Part shown: in pieces, positions 1 to 7,818 of the stretch
Layout of the letters: the number at the start of each line of letters is the position of its first letter
Position numbering within the stretch: position 1 is the stretch's first letter
Assembly (NCBI GenBank): GCA_024398995.1
Contig: JAKSIE010000005.1
Coordinates: 35,730-99,729, forward strand
Origin: Fibrobacter sp.
GTDB lineage: Bacteria > Fibrobacterota > Fibrobacteria > Fibrobacterales > Fibrobacteraceae
Direction of reading: 5' to 3'
DNA: 64,000 nucleotides
The notes under the pieces: model-generated
What the model was told of the DNA's origin: nothing
What the model saw: only the letters and a program-made list of their open reading frames with translations
Databases searched by the model: none
Translations under genes and position numbers: made by a program

Positions 1-1
1 C

Positions 2-355
2 CTGCTTGCCATGGACGTTTTCAGCGGAATCGGTGAAGCTCCCATCCAGTCGGTGCTGCCTGGTATCGTGATAGCCTCGGGTAAGGATTCCCTGGGCTAC
101 TTCGTGGAAATCGACCACGGTTTCAACGTGACTAGCAAGACCTCCGGCATTGGTTTCCCTGTAGAAAAACTTTCTGTGGGCGATTCCATCAAGGTGGGTT
201 CCAATATCGGTCGCCTGTCACCCCAGGATAGTTCCGCATTCTACCTGACGGTACGCCAGAATGGCCTGTTTGTCCGCTGGGATGACTTCTATGCTGCCGC
301 ACATCCTGTTCCTCAGGATCAAATCAACGAATTTGAAAAGTCCCTGGGATTTTAA
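2..355 (+). CDS. C-terminal part of an M23/LytM-fold-like protein (5' end outside window)
   Basis: The frame is open from the first bases of the window (Leu-Leu-Ala before the first Met at 11), so this is the 3' end of a longer gene. The visible 117 residues have the rhythm of a peptidase-M23 beta-barrel: PGIVIASG, GYFVEIDHG, a 'LSVGDSIKVGSNIG' turn and a final FYLTVRQNGLFVRWDDFY strand. The His-x-His zinc ligands and the usual HLHFE strand are replaced (FYLTV), so the domain is probably catalytically dead, as in EnvC/NlpD-type amidase activators. A role in peptidoglycan hydrolase control is inference. The following lipoprotein gene starts 19 bases downstream, so the two may be cotranscribed. 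Confidence 0.5.
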   Translation: MLAMDVFSGIGEAPIQSVLPGIVIASGKDSLGYFVEIDHGFNVTSKTSGIGFPVEKLSVGDSIKVGSNIGRLSPQDSSAFYLTVRQNGLFVRWDDFYAAAHPVPQDQINEFEKSLGF

Positions 356-374
356 TTATTTGTAGTTTTACACT

Positions 375-1493
375 ATGTCCGGCAATTTTCAAAAAAGAAT
401 GTTTTTGGTATGCGCAAGCCTTTGGCTGGTGCTCCTTTCCCTTGCCGGTTGTGAATACAGTTCCGATGGTCCCTTGAAGCCCTCCAGCAGTAATTTCGAG
501 GTAGAAGGGAAGGGCTTTTTCCTGGAAGCATCCTTGGACTCCGGCAGAACCATCCACTTATCCTCGGATACGCTTTTTTTGGGCTTGCAAAAAATTTGGT
601 CCTTCTCCAATTGCGCCCTGAAGTCTATTGACCTTAACTACGAAAAAAAAGATTCAACGCTTTGGATTGCTCCAACCATTGTCTATCATGCTACTGAGGA
701 GGAATGCCCTGCTCCGTACTACAGGCCCGATACGGTTTTCAAGGAAGTGCTGGATGACGATGCCCTGAAGGGCGTTGGCCAGATCAAGGTGAAGAACGAC
801 AAGGATTCCACATTGGATTCCATCTTTGTTCGTCGCGGAACCTTTGAGCTTGACACTTTCATGGTTTATGTGGATTCCTCCTTTGGGGACGCCAGGAATT
901 TTCCGCTAAGGACAAAAACGAAAAGACATGGGAAGCACACGGGCTCCATCATGATGGTCCTGGATTCCTTGACTCCTCGTGTGTTCTACTGGCGCACCAT
1001 GAAATCCACTTGTACCAATCGCGTGGACTTGTGTGACGACGTTGTTGCCGATACGATTTATCCTACCACGTGGAACATCTCAGACACTAATTTGGTGCCG
1101 GTGCACTATGCATGTGCCGATACGAACTTGACTTATTGTATTAACAGCAAATGGCAGAACGATTCCTCCGCCCTTGGGAATTTGCAGCAGCGTCCGGACA
1201 CCATCTGGAACTACAGCACCTACTATGTGGAAGACGTTCCCCAGTGTGCTACTTTTGATGATTTCGGATATGTCAACGTTGCTCCCGGGTGGACATCCAA
1301 ATTTATTCGTAGAATGTTTGTTCCTGGTGAAGATGAAACGTTCTGCGGCCCGTCCTCTTCTAGGAAAAAGATGATTTTCAAACTGCCTGGCGGAATGGTT
1401 TTGGATAACGATTCTGTGAAGGTGGTAGATGGTTTGCTCGAGGCCTGGGACGAGGCTACGGTTGCTCCTGATACTTTGATTTCCAAGGATTAG
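375..1493 (+). CDS. hypothetical lipoprotein
   Basis: 372 residues. The N-terminus (residues 9-26) is a hydrophobic signal ending in a lipobox, LAGC, with the lipidated Cys near residue 26, so the mature protein is membrane-anchored and periplasmic or surface-exposed. The rest is rich in Asp, Ser, Thr and Tyr with scattered cysteines (for example near STCTNRVDLC) and no domain I recognise. An alternative start at ATG 399 would still keep the whole signal peptide; neither start has a convincing ribosome-binding site. It sits between the M23-like gene and the Nudix gene, 4 bases before the latter, probably in one transcript. No function is assigned. Confidence 0.7.
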   Translation: MSGNFQKRMFLVCASLWLVLLSLAGCEYSSDGPLKPSSSNFEVEGKGFFLEASLDSGRTIHLSSDTLFLGLQKIWSFSNCALKSIDLNYEKKDSTLWIAPTIVYHATEEECPAPYYRPDTVFKEVLDDDALKGVGQIKVKNDKDSTLDSIFVRRGTFELDTFMVYVDSSFGDARNFPLRTKTKRHGKHTGSIMMVLDSLTPRVFYWRTMKSTCTNRVDLCDDVVADTIYPTTWNISDTNLVPVHYACADTNLTYCINSKWQNDSSALGNLQQRPDTIWNYSTYYVEDVPQCATFDDFGYVNVAPGWTSKFIRRMFVPGEDETFCGPSSSRKKMIFKLPGGMVLDNDSVKVVDGLLEAWDEATVAPDTLISKD

Positions 1494-1497
1494 CAAG

Positions 1498-2220
1498 ATG
1501 ATCGAATATTCCTTTGCGGCAGAAATTGCAGAAGCTGACAAGTCCATTCTTTTGAATTCCAGAATCTACAAGGAATGGCTGGAAAAGTCCGAGGAAAAGT
1601 TCATCGTCAAGAAGGTGCATTTTGCTTCGGCTGATTTTTTGCTGAAGGGGCGCCAGCCTTTGTTTATCAAGCTTGAGGCCACGGCCACGCTGCCTGACGG
1701 TCGTCCGGTTCATGGAATCGTTCTGGTTCGCGGTAATGCGGTTGGTGTGCTGGTGGTGCTTCGTTGCGAAGGCAAACCTTATCTGCTTTTGGTGCGTCAG
1801 CCCCGTTTTGCCATTTCAGAGCAGGCTTCCCTTGAAATTCCCGCAGGCATTCTGGACTGGACCGGAGACTACCGCAAAGTGGCTCTTTCCGAACTGGAAG
1901 AAGAGGCTCAGATTGTTGCCGACGATTCCGAATTGATTGACCTGACGGATTTCTGGTACCAGGGTTCCTCCGTTGGCTTTGCCGGTAGCTGCGGCCTTTT
2001 GGATGAACGTATTCGTTTGTATGCAATCGAACGCGATGTGACTTGCGAAGAGCTTGAGGCTATGGACGGTAAGGACCAGCAGTACACCGAGGAAATTGAA
2101 TGGATCAAGACAGAGGTGCTACCTTACGAAGAAGCCGCCCGCAACTTTGTGGACGGCAAGAATCTCATTGCGTTGTTCATGTATGAACGCTGGCTAAAGG
2201 CTCAGGGCAGGACTCTGTAG
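1498..2220 (+). CDS. Nudix hydrolase, ADP-sugar pyrophosphatase-like
   Basis: 240 residues. The central segment (about 80-160) looks like the Nudix fold of NudF/ADP-ribose pyrophosphatases: GVLVVL, LLLVRQPRF, LEIPAGILDW, then a Nudix helix SELEEEAQIV. The Nudix box is degenerate: the normal Arg before the first Glu is Ser and the closing Gly is Ala, but the metal-binding EEE cluster remains. Such enzymes cleave nucleoside diphosphates linked to another moiety; the substrate cannot be read here. A Shine-Dalgarno-like AAGGA lies about 8 bases before the ATG. It starts 4 bases after the lipoprotein stop. Confidence 0.7.
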   Translation: MIEYSFAAEIAEADKSILLNSRIYKEWLEKSEEKFIVKKVHFASADFLLKGRQPLFIKLEATATLPDGRPVHGIVLVRGNAVGVLVVLRCEGKPYLLLVRQPRFAISEQASLEIPAGILDWTGDYRKVALSELEEEAQIVADDSELIDLTDFWYQGSSVGFAGSCGLLDERIRLYAIERDVTCEELEAMDGKDQQYTEEIEWIKTEVLPYEEAARNFVDGKNLIALFMYERWLKAQGRTL

Positions 2221-2241
2221 TCTGCTCCGGAAATACGCTGC

Positions 2242-2460
2242 CTAGAAAATGAGGGTATTGATGGTGAGACCCAGGAAAAACAGGGTCAGGTATCCGTACC
2301 ATAGGGCTGTCAGGGCATAATTCAATACTCGCTTGTATTTCTTGGGTTCGTTCTTGTTCTTTTCGCGAATGACGAGAACGTTCTTTCTACAGAAATAAGC
2401 ACAGCCAGCAAGGCCGATAAGGGAAGCGAGAATAAGTAGTACGTATGCCATAACAGCCAT
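2242..2460 (-). CDS. small two-helix membrane protein
   Basis: 72 residues with two hydrophobic segments (about 3-25 and 48-70) separated by a Lys/Arg/Asn-rich loop, so a small inner-membrane hairpin protein with a cytoplasmic basic loop is likely. No family is recognised. It is convergent with the Nudix gene (22-base gap) and divergent from rimP. There is no obvious ribosome-binding site before either candidate ATG (2460 or three codons later), which lowers confidence. The hydrophobicity pattern is the main reason to keep it. Confidence 0.5.
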   Translation of the reverse strand: MAVMAYVLLILASLIGLAGCAYFCRKNVLVIREKNKNEPKKYKRVLNYALTALWYGYLTLFFLGLTINTLIF

Positions 2461-2495
2461 AAAATAGCATTTAATGCTGCCAAAAGTGAAAAATA

Positions 2496-2510
2496 CCCCG
2501 ACAAAAGGGG
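2496..2510. other. small G/C hairpin between divergent small-membrane-protein and rimP genes
   Basis: CCCC (2496-2499) and GGGG (2507-2510) can pair across a GACAAAA loop, with one extra A-T pair outside. No T-run follows on either strand, so it is not an obvious terminator. It lies in the 200-base gap that must hold the promoters of both flanking genes. Confidence 0.25.
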
Positions 2511-2624
2511 TTAATCTTTAAAGGCGAGTTGCCCGTGCCCCGTTTTTTTTCTCTATTTGGTCTTGGTTTAAGACTGTCCGTGGTCGTTGCCTTTACCTTG
2601 AACGAGTTTTCAGGTGAAGCGGCG

Positions 2625-2647
2625 GCCGTTAGCGGACGGCAATTTTT
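2625..2647 (+). terminator. terminator-like hairpin in the rimP-nusA-infB leader
   Basis: GCCGT (2625-2629) pairs with ACGGC (2636-2640) around a 6-base loop, followed two bases later by five T residues (2643-2647). It ends 15 bases before the rimP start codon and just before its Shine-Dalgarno. The stem is short. It may be an attenuator of the operon that encodes NusA, or a chance structure. Confidence 0.3.
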
Positions 2648-2662
2648 ATATAAGAGGTTTAT

Positions 2663-3109
2663 TTGGCTAACCAAAAGTTGGATTCGCTTATCGCCGAAGC
2701 ATGCGCTGCCGCTGGTGTAACGCTGGTGGAACAGGATATGTTCCGCGCAGGCAAGCGTAAGACATTGCGCCTTTACATCGACAAGCCCGAGGGTGTGTCT
2801 ATTGACGACTGCACCACCGTGAGCCATTTCCTGTCTGACGCGTTGGACCTCGACCCCGAAATTATTGAAGGCGCCTACACCCTGGAAGTATCTTCTCCGG
2901 GATTGGACCGCCCCTTGAAGTCGGACGCAGACTTCATCAGAAACAAAGGCCGCTTTATCCGCGTGACCAGACCTGCAGGTAAGCCTGTGGTGGGTCAGCT
3001 GATTGATGTGGACGAAAAGAATTTGACCCTGGCACTTAAGGGAAGCAAAGCAGAAGAGATTATTCCCCGCGAAGAAGTGCTTGTGGCTAAAGTGGATGTA
3101 CAAATCTAA
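2663..3109 (+). CDS. rimP: ribosome maturation factor RimP
   Basis: 148 residues, the normal length. It shows the RimP N-domain pattern (LRLYIDKPEGVSIDDCTTVSHFLSDALD, then LEVSSPGLDRPL) and a C-terminal SH3-like half (VVGQLIDVDEKNLTLAL). RimP binds the 30S precursor and assists its maturation. The start is a TTG at 2663, chosen because AAGAGG (2652-2657) lies 5 bases upstream and translation from it gives the family N-terminus; no in-frame ATG would. First gene of the rimP-nusA-infB-rbfA-truB-ribF operon, the usual bacterial order. Confidence 0.95.
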   Translation: MANQKLDSLIAEACAAAGVTLVEQDMFRAGKRKTLRLYIDKPEGVSIDDCTTVSHFLSDALDLDPEIIEGAYTLEVSSPGLDRPLKSDADFIRNKGRFIRVTRPAGKPVVGQLIDVDEKNLTLALKGSKAEEIIPREEVLVAKVDVQI

Positions 3110-3124
3110 TAGGAAGGTCATGTT

Positions 3125-4300
3125 ATGAAGAACGAACCGAAAGAAAACTTGCTTGACGTGCTTAAGAAGGTTGTCGAAGCTAAGGATATGGAAGACTCCC
3201 TGGTGCTCAACGCACTTAAGGAAGCCCTGATCACTGCAGCTCGCAAGTACCTGCACATCGAGAAGAAAATCGAAGTTGATTTCGACGAAGAAGCCAACGA
3301 AGTGCACGTGTTCCTCCGCGTGGCCGTTGTGGATGACTATCCGGACTACGACCCGAACATGACTGCCGACGAAGTGGAAGAACTGGACAAGGGTTACATG
3401 CTGGTTGAAGAAGCTCGTGACTTCAACGAAGATGCTCAGCCCGGTGACTTCCTGGAAATGGAAATTCCTATTGCAGCATTTGGCCGTCAGGCAATCCAGA
3501 CCGCTAAGCAGCTCCTGAACCAGCAGATCCGCGACGCAGAACGTCAGAAGATCATGGACACCTACCGTAGCCGTATCGGCACCATGGTAAGCGGCGAAGT
3601 GGTTCGTTTGGAACAAAGTAACATTATCGTACGCCTCGGCAAGCAGACCGAAGCCATGATCCCGTACCGCGAACAGATCAAGCGCGAACGCTGGGCTCAG
3701 GGTAACTCTATCAAGGCTGTTATCGCCCGCGTCGAAGAATCTTCCAAGAACGGAGCTCAGGTTATCCTGTCTCGTTCTAACGGTGATTTCCTTAAGGAAC
3801 TCTTCCGCCAGGAAGTTCCCGAAATCTACGAAAACACTGTTGAAATCAAGGGCGTTGCTCGTGAACCGGGCTTCCGCGCTAAGATTGCTGTTTACTCTCG
3901 CGACGAAAAGATCGACCCCGTTGGCGCATGCGTCGGTATGAAGGGTGCTCGTGTTCAGACTATCGTCCGCGAACTGGGTAACGAACGTATCGATATCGTT
4001 CAGTGGAATCCGGATCTGGATGTGTTCATCCAGCGTGCTCTGGCTCCGGCAAACGTGATCAAACTGATCCACGTGCCCGAAACCCGTCGTACCGTTGTCA
4101 TCATCAGCGATGAAAATCTCGCTCTTGCTATCGGTAAGAACGGCCAGAACGTTAAGCTGGCTGCTGAACTGGTTCAGCGTAATCTCGATGTCTTTGGTGA
4201 AAAGGAATGGTCTGAAAAGGACGACGAAACCAAGGCTAAGATTACCACTCCGTCCAGCGCTGATTTGAACCACGCAAATGGCCGCAGGGCAAGCCGCTAA
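3125..4300 (+). CDS. nusA: transcription termination/antitermination protein NusA
   Basis: 391 residues. Order of domains: RNA-polymerase-binding N-domain (about 1-125), S1 domain (about 150-215, GTMVSGEVVRLEQSNIIVRLG), KH1 (about 240-300, with DPVGACVGMKGARVQTI) and KH2 (about 320-375, with ALAIGKNGQNVKLAA). It lacks the C-terminal acidic-repeat domains seen in gammaproteobacteria, as is common elsewhere. NusA modulates pausing, termination and antitermination. It starts 15 bases after rimP with AGGAAGG upstream. The short Ser/Thr/Asp tail after KH2 is not conserved sequence I recognise. Confidence 0.97.
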   Translation: MKNEPKENLLDVLKKVVEAKDMEDSLVLNALKEALITAARKYLHIEKKIEVDFDEEANEVHVFLRVAVVDDYPDYDPNMTADEVEELDKGYMLVEEARDFNEDAQPGDFLEMEIPIAAFGRQAIQTAKQLLNQQIRDAERQKIMDTYRSRIGTMVSGEVVRLEQSNIIVRLGKQTEAMIPYREQIKRERWAQGNSIKAVIARVEESSKNGAQVILSRSNGDFLKELFRQEVPEIYENTVEIKGVAREPGFRAKIAVYSRDEKIDPVGACVGMKGARVQTIVRELGNERIDIVQWNPDLDVFIQRALAPANVIKLIHVPETRRTVVIISDENLALAIGKNGQNVKLAAELVQRNLDVFGEKEWSEKDDETKAKITTPSSADLNHANGRRASR

Positions 4301-4314
4301 CCAGAGGCTATACT

Positions 4315-4339
4315 AGGCCCACACAAGGGGTGTGGGTCT
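4315..4339 (+). other. stable hairpin between nusA and infB
   Basis: CCCACAC (4318-4324) pairs with GTGTGGG (4330-4336) around AAGGG, extended outward by one G-U and two Watson-Crick pairs to a 10-bp stem. No T-run follows, so it is not a simple terminator. It lies 40 bases before the infB start and could be a processing or mRNA-stability element. Confidence 0.5.
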
Positions 4340-4378
4340 CGAAAGGTTTGAAAATAGGAACATTGGAACAGGCAATTC

Positions 4379-7300
4379 ATGGTAAGTGAAAATCAAATTA
4401 AACCTACAGATTGGGCAGAATCTCACGGCGTTAAGGTAGACGTTGTGATGAAATTGCTTCGCGACGCGGGCGTGACCGTCCGTACTCATATGTCCAAGGT
4501 GGATGCAAAGGACTATGAGAAGATTGAAGCAGCTGCAGAAGCCGAAAGGCAAAAGGCAGAGTCCCGTAACAAGAATCTGAAGAAGAATTCTTCTTCTGAT
4601 GCTCCTAGCACAACTGCAAGTAAGGCCAAGGCTGGCGTTACCATTGGTGGCCGTACTCTCAAGGCTACCTTGATCAAGGGTGCAAATCCCGCTGCAAAGA
4701 CTAAGGCAACTGTAAAACCCGCTGCAAAGACTGATGACGCCGCTGCCGCAGCACCTGCCGCCGCTCCCAAGGCTGCTGCTCCGAAGGTTGATCCCAAGCC
4801 TGTTGTAAAGCCGGTGGAAGAAAAGCCCGCTGCTCCTGCCGTCGAAAAGCCGGTGGAACCGAAGGTCGAAGCGCCTGCCGCAGCACCTGTTGCTCCCAAG
4901 GCTGAACCTAAGCCGGTCGAAGCAAAGCCTGCTGCTCCGAAGGCAGAGCCTAAGCCTACAGCTCCCAGTCCTGAATCTGCTCCCAAGCCTGCGGTTGCAA
5001 AGCCTGTTGCACCTGCCGCAGCTCCCAAGGCAGATTCCGCATCCGGTGTTTCTAACGTGGAATTGAAGCAGCCTCCCATGAAGGCTCAGGTGTTCAAACC
5101 TGATGCAGCAATTCTTGCCCGTATCCAGAAGTCTCAGCAGCAGGCTCAGCAGAGCCGCGGCGGACATCGTGGTCCTGGTGGCAACCGTGGTGGTAACGGT
5201 GGCAACCAGCAAGGCTATACCGGTACCTTCGGCCGTTTGAACAATGGCAACGGTCAGGATAACCGTAATGGCGGCAATCGTCGTCCGGGCCAGGGTGGTC
5301 CGGGTGGTGACCGCAATAACAATAACGGCGGTCGTACTTTTACCGGTCGCACTAGCGGCTTTACTGGCTCCTCTATGCAGGATGCTTTCAACGCTAGCAA
5401 CAGTGCTGCTCAGGGCGGCTTTGGCGCAGGCCAGGGCGGTAAGGGCGGCAAGGGTGGCCAGCAGAATGGTCGTCATGGCCAGAACGACAAGAACCGTCGT
5501 GGCAATGGCAAGGACCGCATGGAACAGCAGAGAGAACAGCAGCAGGAAGCAGTTCGTCAGAACGTTTCCCGTGTGATGGCTGACCTCTCCAAGAAGCCCG
5601 TCAAGAAGGTCTACCGTAAGGAAAAGGCCGAAGGCGATACTGGCGACGAAAAGAAGATTTTGAAGACCTCTGACTTCATCACTGTCGGCGAACTGGCAGG
5701 CTTGATGGAACAGATGCCTGCTCGCGTTATTGCAAAGTGCATGGAAATGGGCATGATGGTGACCATCAATGCTCGCCTTGACTTTGAAACCATCCAGCTT
5801 TTGGCTGACGAATTCGGCTTTGAAGCTCAGTTGATGGAAGAATATGAAGAAGAAGCTCTGGGCGTGGAAGAGGAACAGGAAGAAAACCTGCAGCCTCGTC
5901 ATCCTGTGGTTACCGTCATGGGCCACGTTGACCACGGTAAGACTTCTCTCTTGGACTGGATCCGTAAGACCCACGTTGTGGCTGGCGAATCCGGCGGCAT
6001 TACCCAGCATATCGGTGCATACGAAGTTACCACAAGCCAGGGTAAGGTTACCTTCCTGGATACTCCGGGTCACGAAGCATTCTCCGCAATGCGTGCCCGT
6101 GGTTCTCAGGTGACTGACGTTATCGTGCTGGTTGTGGCTGCTGACTCCATGGTCATGCCCCAGACCGTTGAATCCATCGAACTTGCCAAGCGCGAAAAGG
6201 TTCCGATGGTGGTCGCTATTACTAAGATTGACCTTCCCACTGCAAATCCGGACAAGATCCGTGCCCAGCTTGCCGAACGCGGCGTAGAAGTGGAACAGTG
6301 GGGTGGTAATACTAGCTGTATCGAAGTTTCTGCCCGTACCGGTCAGGGTATGGAAGAACTTCTTGAAACTCTCGCTCTCGAAGCTGAAGTTCTGGAACTT
6401 AAGGCTAACCCGGATGCTCATGCCCGTGGTGCCGTTGTGGAATCCAAGCTTGACGTGGGTAAGGGTTCCATGGCTACCATTCTCGTGCAGAACGGTACTC
6501 TCCATGTGGGTGACCCGTTCGTCTGCGGTATCTACGCAGGCCGTGTCCGTGCTATGATGAATGAACGTGGCGAACAGCTTAAGGAAGTTCCGCCTTCCGC
6601 ACCTTGCCAGGTCCTGGGTTTCGATGGTACTCCGCAGGCTGGTGACGACCTTATCGTGGTGGAAGACGAAAAGACCGCACGTGAAATCGCCTCCAAGCGC
6701 CGTATGGCTGCCCGTGAACGCGACCTCCGCGCTCGTAAGACTGTATCCCTTGAAAATACCTTCAACGAAAAGAAGGATGGTAAGCTCTCTGAACTCAACC
6801 TCATCGTCAAGGCTGACGTGGGTGGTTCTGCCGAAGCTTTGGCCGCTTCTCTCGAAAAACTCACCAACAAGGAAGTTCGTGTCAACATCATCCGTAAGGG
6901 TGTTGGCACTATCACTGAATCTGATATCCTTCTTGCAACTACCGCTCAGGCTATCATCGTTTCCTTCCACTTGATGCCGTCTCTCGCAGTTCGCGAAATG
7001 GCTCAGAAGGAAGGCATCGAAATCCGCAACTACCGCGTGATTTACGACTGCATCGAAGATATTACCAATGCTGTGGAAGGCCTCCTGAAGCCCACTCTCC
7101 GCGAAGAACTCAGCGGCGAAGCAGAAATCCGTCAGGTCTTCAAGGTTCCCAAGGTTGGCCTCATCGCTGGCTGTATGGTTACCGACGGCTCCGTGGACCG
7201 CGAAAGCCATGTCCGCGTATACCGCAACGGCGTAGAACTTGGTACTACCGTGGTTCAGTCTCTGAAGCGCATGAAGGACGACGTCAAGTCCGTTGCCCGC

Positions 7301-7465
7301 GGCTTTGAATGCGGTATCGGCCTTAAGGGTTACGACGATATTCGTGAAGGCGATAGCTTGATCTTCTTCAAGGAAGTCTCTGTCGCCCGTACCTTGAAGG
7401 ACGTTGCCCGCGAAGAAGCTGAAGAAAAGGCTAAGAAGGCTAACGAAGAAAATAAGGAAGCTTAA
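4379..7465 (+). CDS. infB: translation initiation factor IF-2
   Basis: 1028 residues, long for the family. An N-terminal IF2_N module (about 1-55) is followed by a Pro/Ala/Lys/Glu-rich linker (about 95-220), a Gly/Asn/Arg-rich RGG-like stretch (about 258-380), a second IF2_N module (about 435-490) and then the GTPase core: GHVDHGKTS at about 514, DTPGHE, and TKID, with domains II-IV after it. IF-2 brings initiator tRNA to the 30S subunit and promotes subunit joining. The ATG at 4379 has GGAACAGG upstream. Its TAA overlaps the rbfA ATG by one base (TAATG). The long disordered N-terminus explains most of the length excess. Confidence 0.97.
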   Translation: MVSENQIKPTDWAESHGVKVDVVMKLLRDAGVTVRTHMSKVDAKDYEKIEAAAEAERQKAESRNKNLKKNSSSDAPSTTASKAKAGVTIGGRTLKATLIKGANPAAKTKATVKPAAKTDDAAAAAPAAAPKAAAPKVDPKPVVKPVEEKPAAPAVEKPVEPKVEAPAAAPVAPKAEPKPVEAKPAAPKAEPKPTAPSPESAPKPAVAKPVAPAAAPKADSASGVSNVELKQPPMKAQVFKPDAAILARIQKSQQQAQQSRGGHRGPGGNRGGNGGNQQGYTGTFGRLNNGNGQDNRNGGNRRPGQGGPGGDRNNNNGGRTFTGRTSGFTGSSMQDAFNASNSAAQGGFGAGQGGKGGKGGQQNGRHGQNDKNRRGNGKDRMEQQREQQQEAVRQNVSRVMADLSKKPVKKVYRKEKAEGDTGDEKKILKTSDFITVGELAGLMEQMPARVIAKCMEMGMMVTINARLDFETIQLLADEFGFEAQLMEEYEEEALGVEEEQEENLQPRHPVVTVMGHVDHGKTSLLDWIRKTHVVAGESGGITQHIGAYEVTTSQGKVTFLDTPGHEAFSAMRARGSQVTDVIVLVVAADSMVMPQTVESIELAKREKVPMVVAITKIDLPTANPDKIRAQLAERGVEVEQWGGNTSCIEVSARTGQGMEELLETLALEAEVLELKANPDAHARGAVVESKLDVGKGSMATILVQNGTLHVGDPFVCGIYAGRVRAMMNERGEQLKEVPPSAPCQVLGFDGTPQAGDDLIVVEDEKTAREIASKRRMAARERDLRARKTVSLENTFNEKKDGKLSELNLIVKADVGGSAEALAASLEKLTNKEVRVNIIRKGVGTITESDILLATTAQAIIVSFHLMPSLAVREMAQKEGIEIRNYRVIYDCIEDITNAVEGLLKPTLREELSGEAEIRQVFKVPKVGLIAGCMVTDGSVDRESHVRVYRNGVELGTTVVQSLKRMKDDVKSVARGFECGIGLKGYDDIREGDSLIFFKEVSVARTLKDVAREEAEEKAKKANEENKEA

Positions 7466-7818
7466 TGAGTCGTAGAACCGACAGATTAGACGAACAGTTC
7501 CGCGAGGAAATCTCCAAGATGATGCAGAAGGGTCTCAAGGACCCTCGCGTCAGCTCCCTTGCCAGTATCACCCGTGTGGAAATCACCGATGACCTGAGCT
7601 ATGCAAAGATCATGGTTTCTGTTATGGGTACCGACAAGGAAAAGCGTGATTCTATCATTGGTCTCAAGAACTCCGCAGGTTATATCCGCACCGTTCTTGG
7701 TAAGGCCTTGAAGATCCGCAAGATTCCCGAGTTGAACTTTGTTCTGGATGAAAATCTGGAACACGCCATGCATATTGAAAGCATTCTTGCAGAACTGAAG
7801 CAGAAAGGGGATTTGTAA
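7465..7818 (+). CDS. rbfA: 30S ribosome-binding factor RbfA
   Basis: 117 residues, typical length. Family pattern: RTDRLDEQFREEISKMM at the start, 'DDLSYAKIMVSVMG' in the KH-like fold, and the C-terminal RKIPELNFVLDENLEHAMHIESIL. It binds the 16S 5' helix during 30S assembly and cold adaptation. The start codon overlaps the infB stop, implying translational coupling; the stop abuts the TTG of truB with no gap. Confidence 0.95.
   Translation: MSRRTDRLDEQFREEISKMMQKGLKDPRVSSLASITRVEITDDLSYAKIMVSVMGTDKEKRDSIIGLKNSAGYIRTVLGKALKIRKIPELNFVLDENLEHAMHIESILAELKQKGDL

Noticed and set aside
4313..7210. 965-codon open frame on the - strand opposite infB
   Set aside because: It mirrors the infB codon bias (few TTA, CTA and TCA codons on the sense strand leave the antisense frame open). 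Its product has no family features, and infB is certain. The same applies to long antisense frames opposite nusA, murE, murF and the fibro-slime gene.
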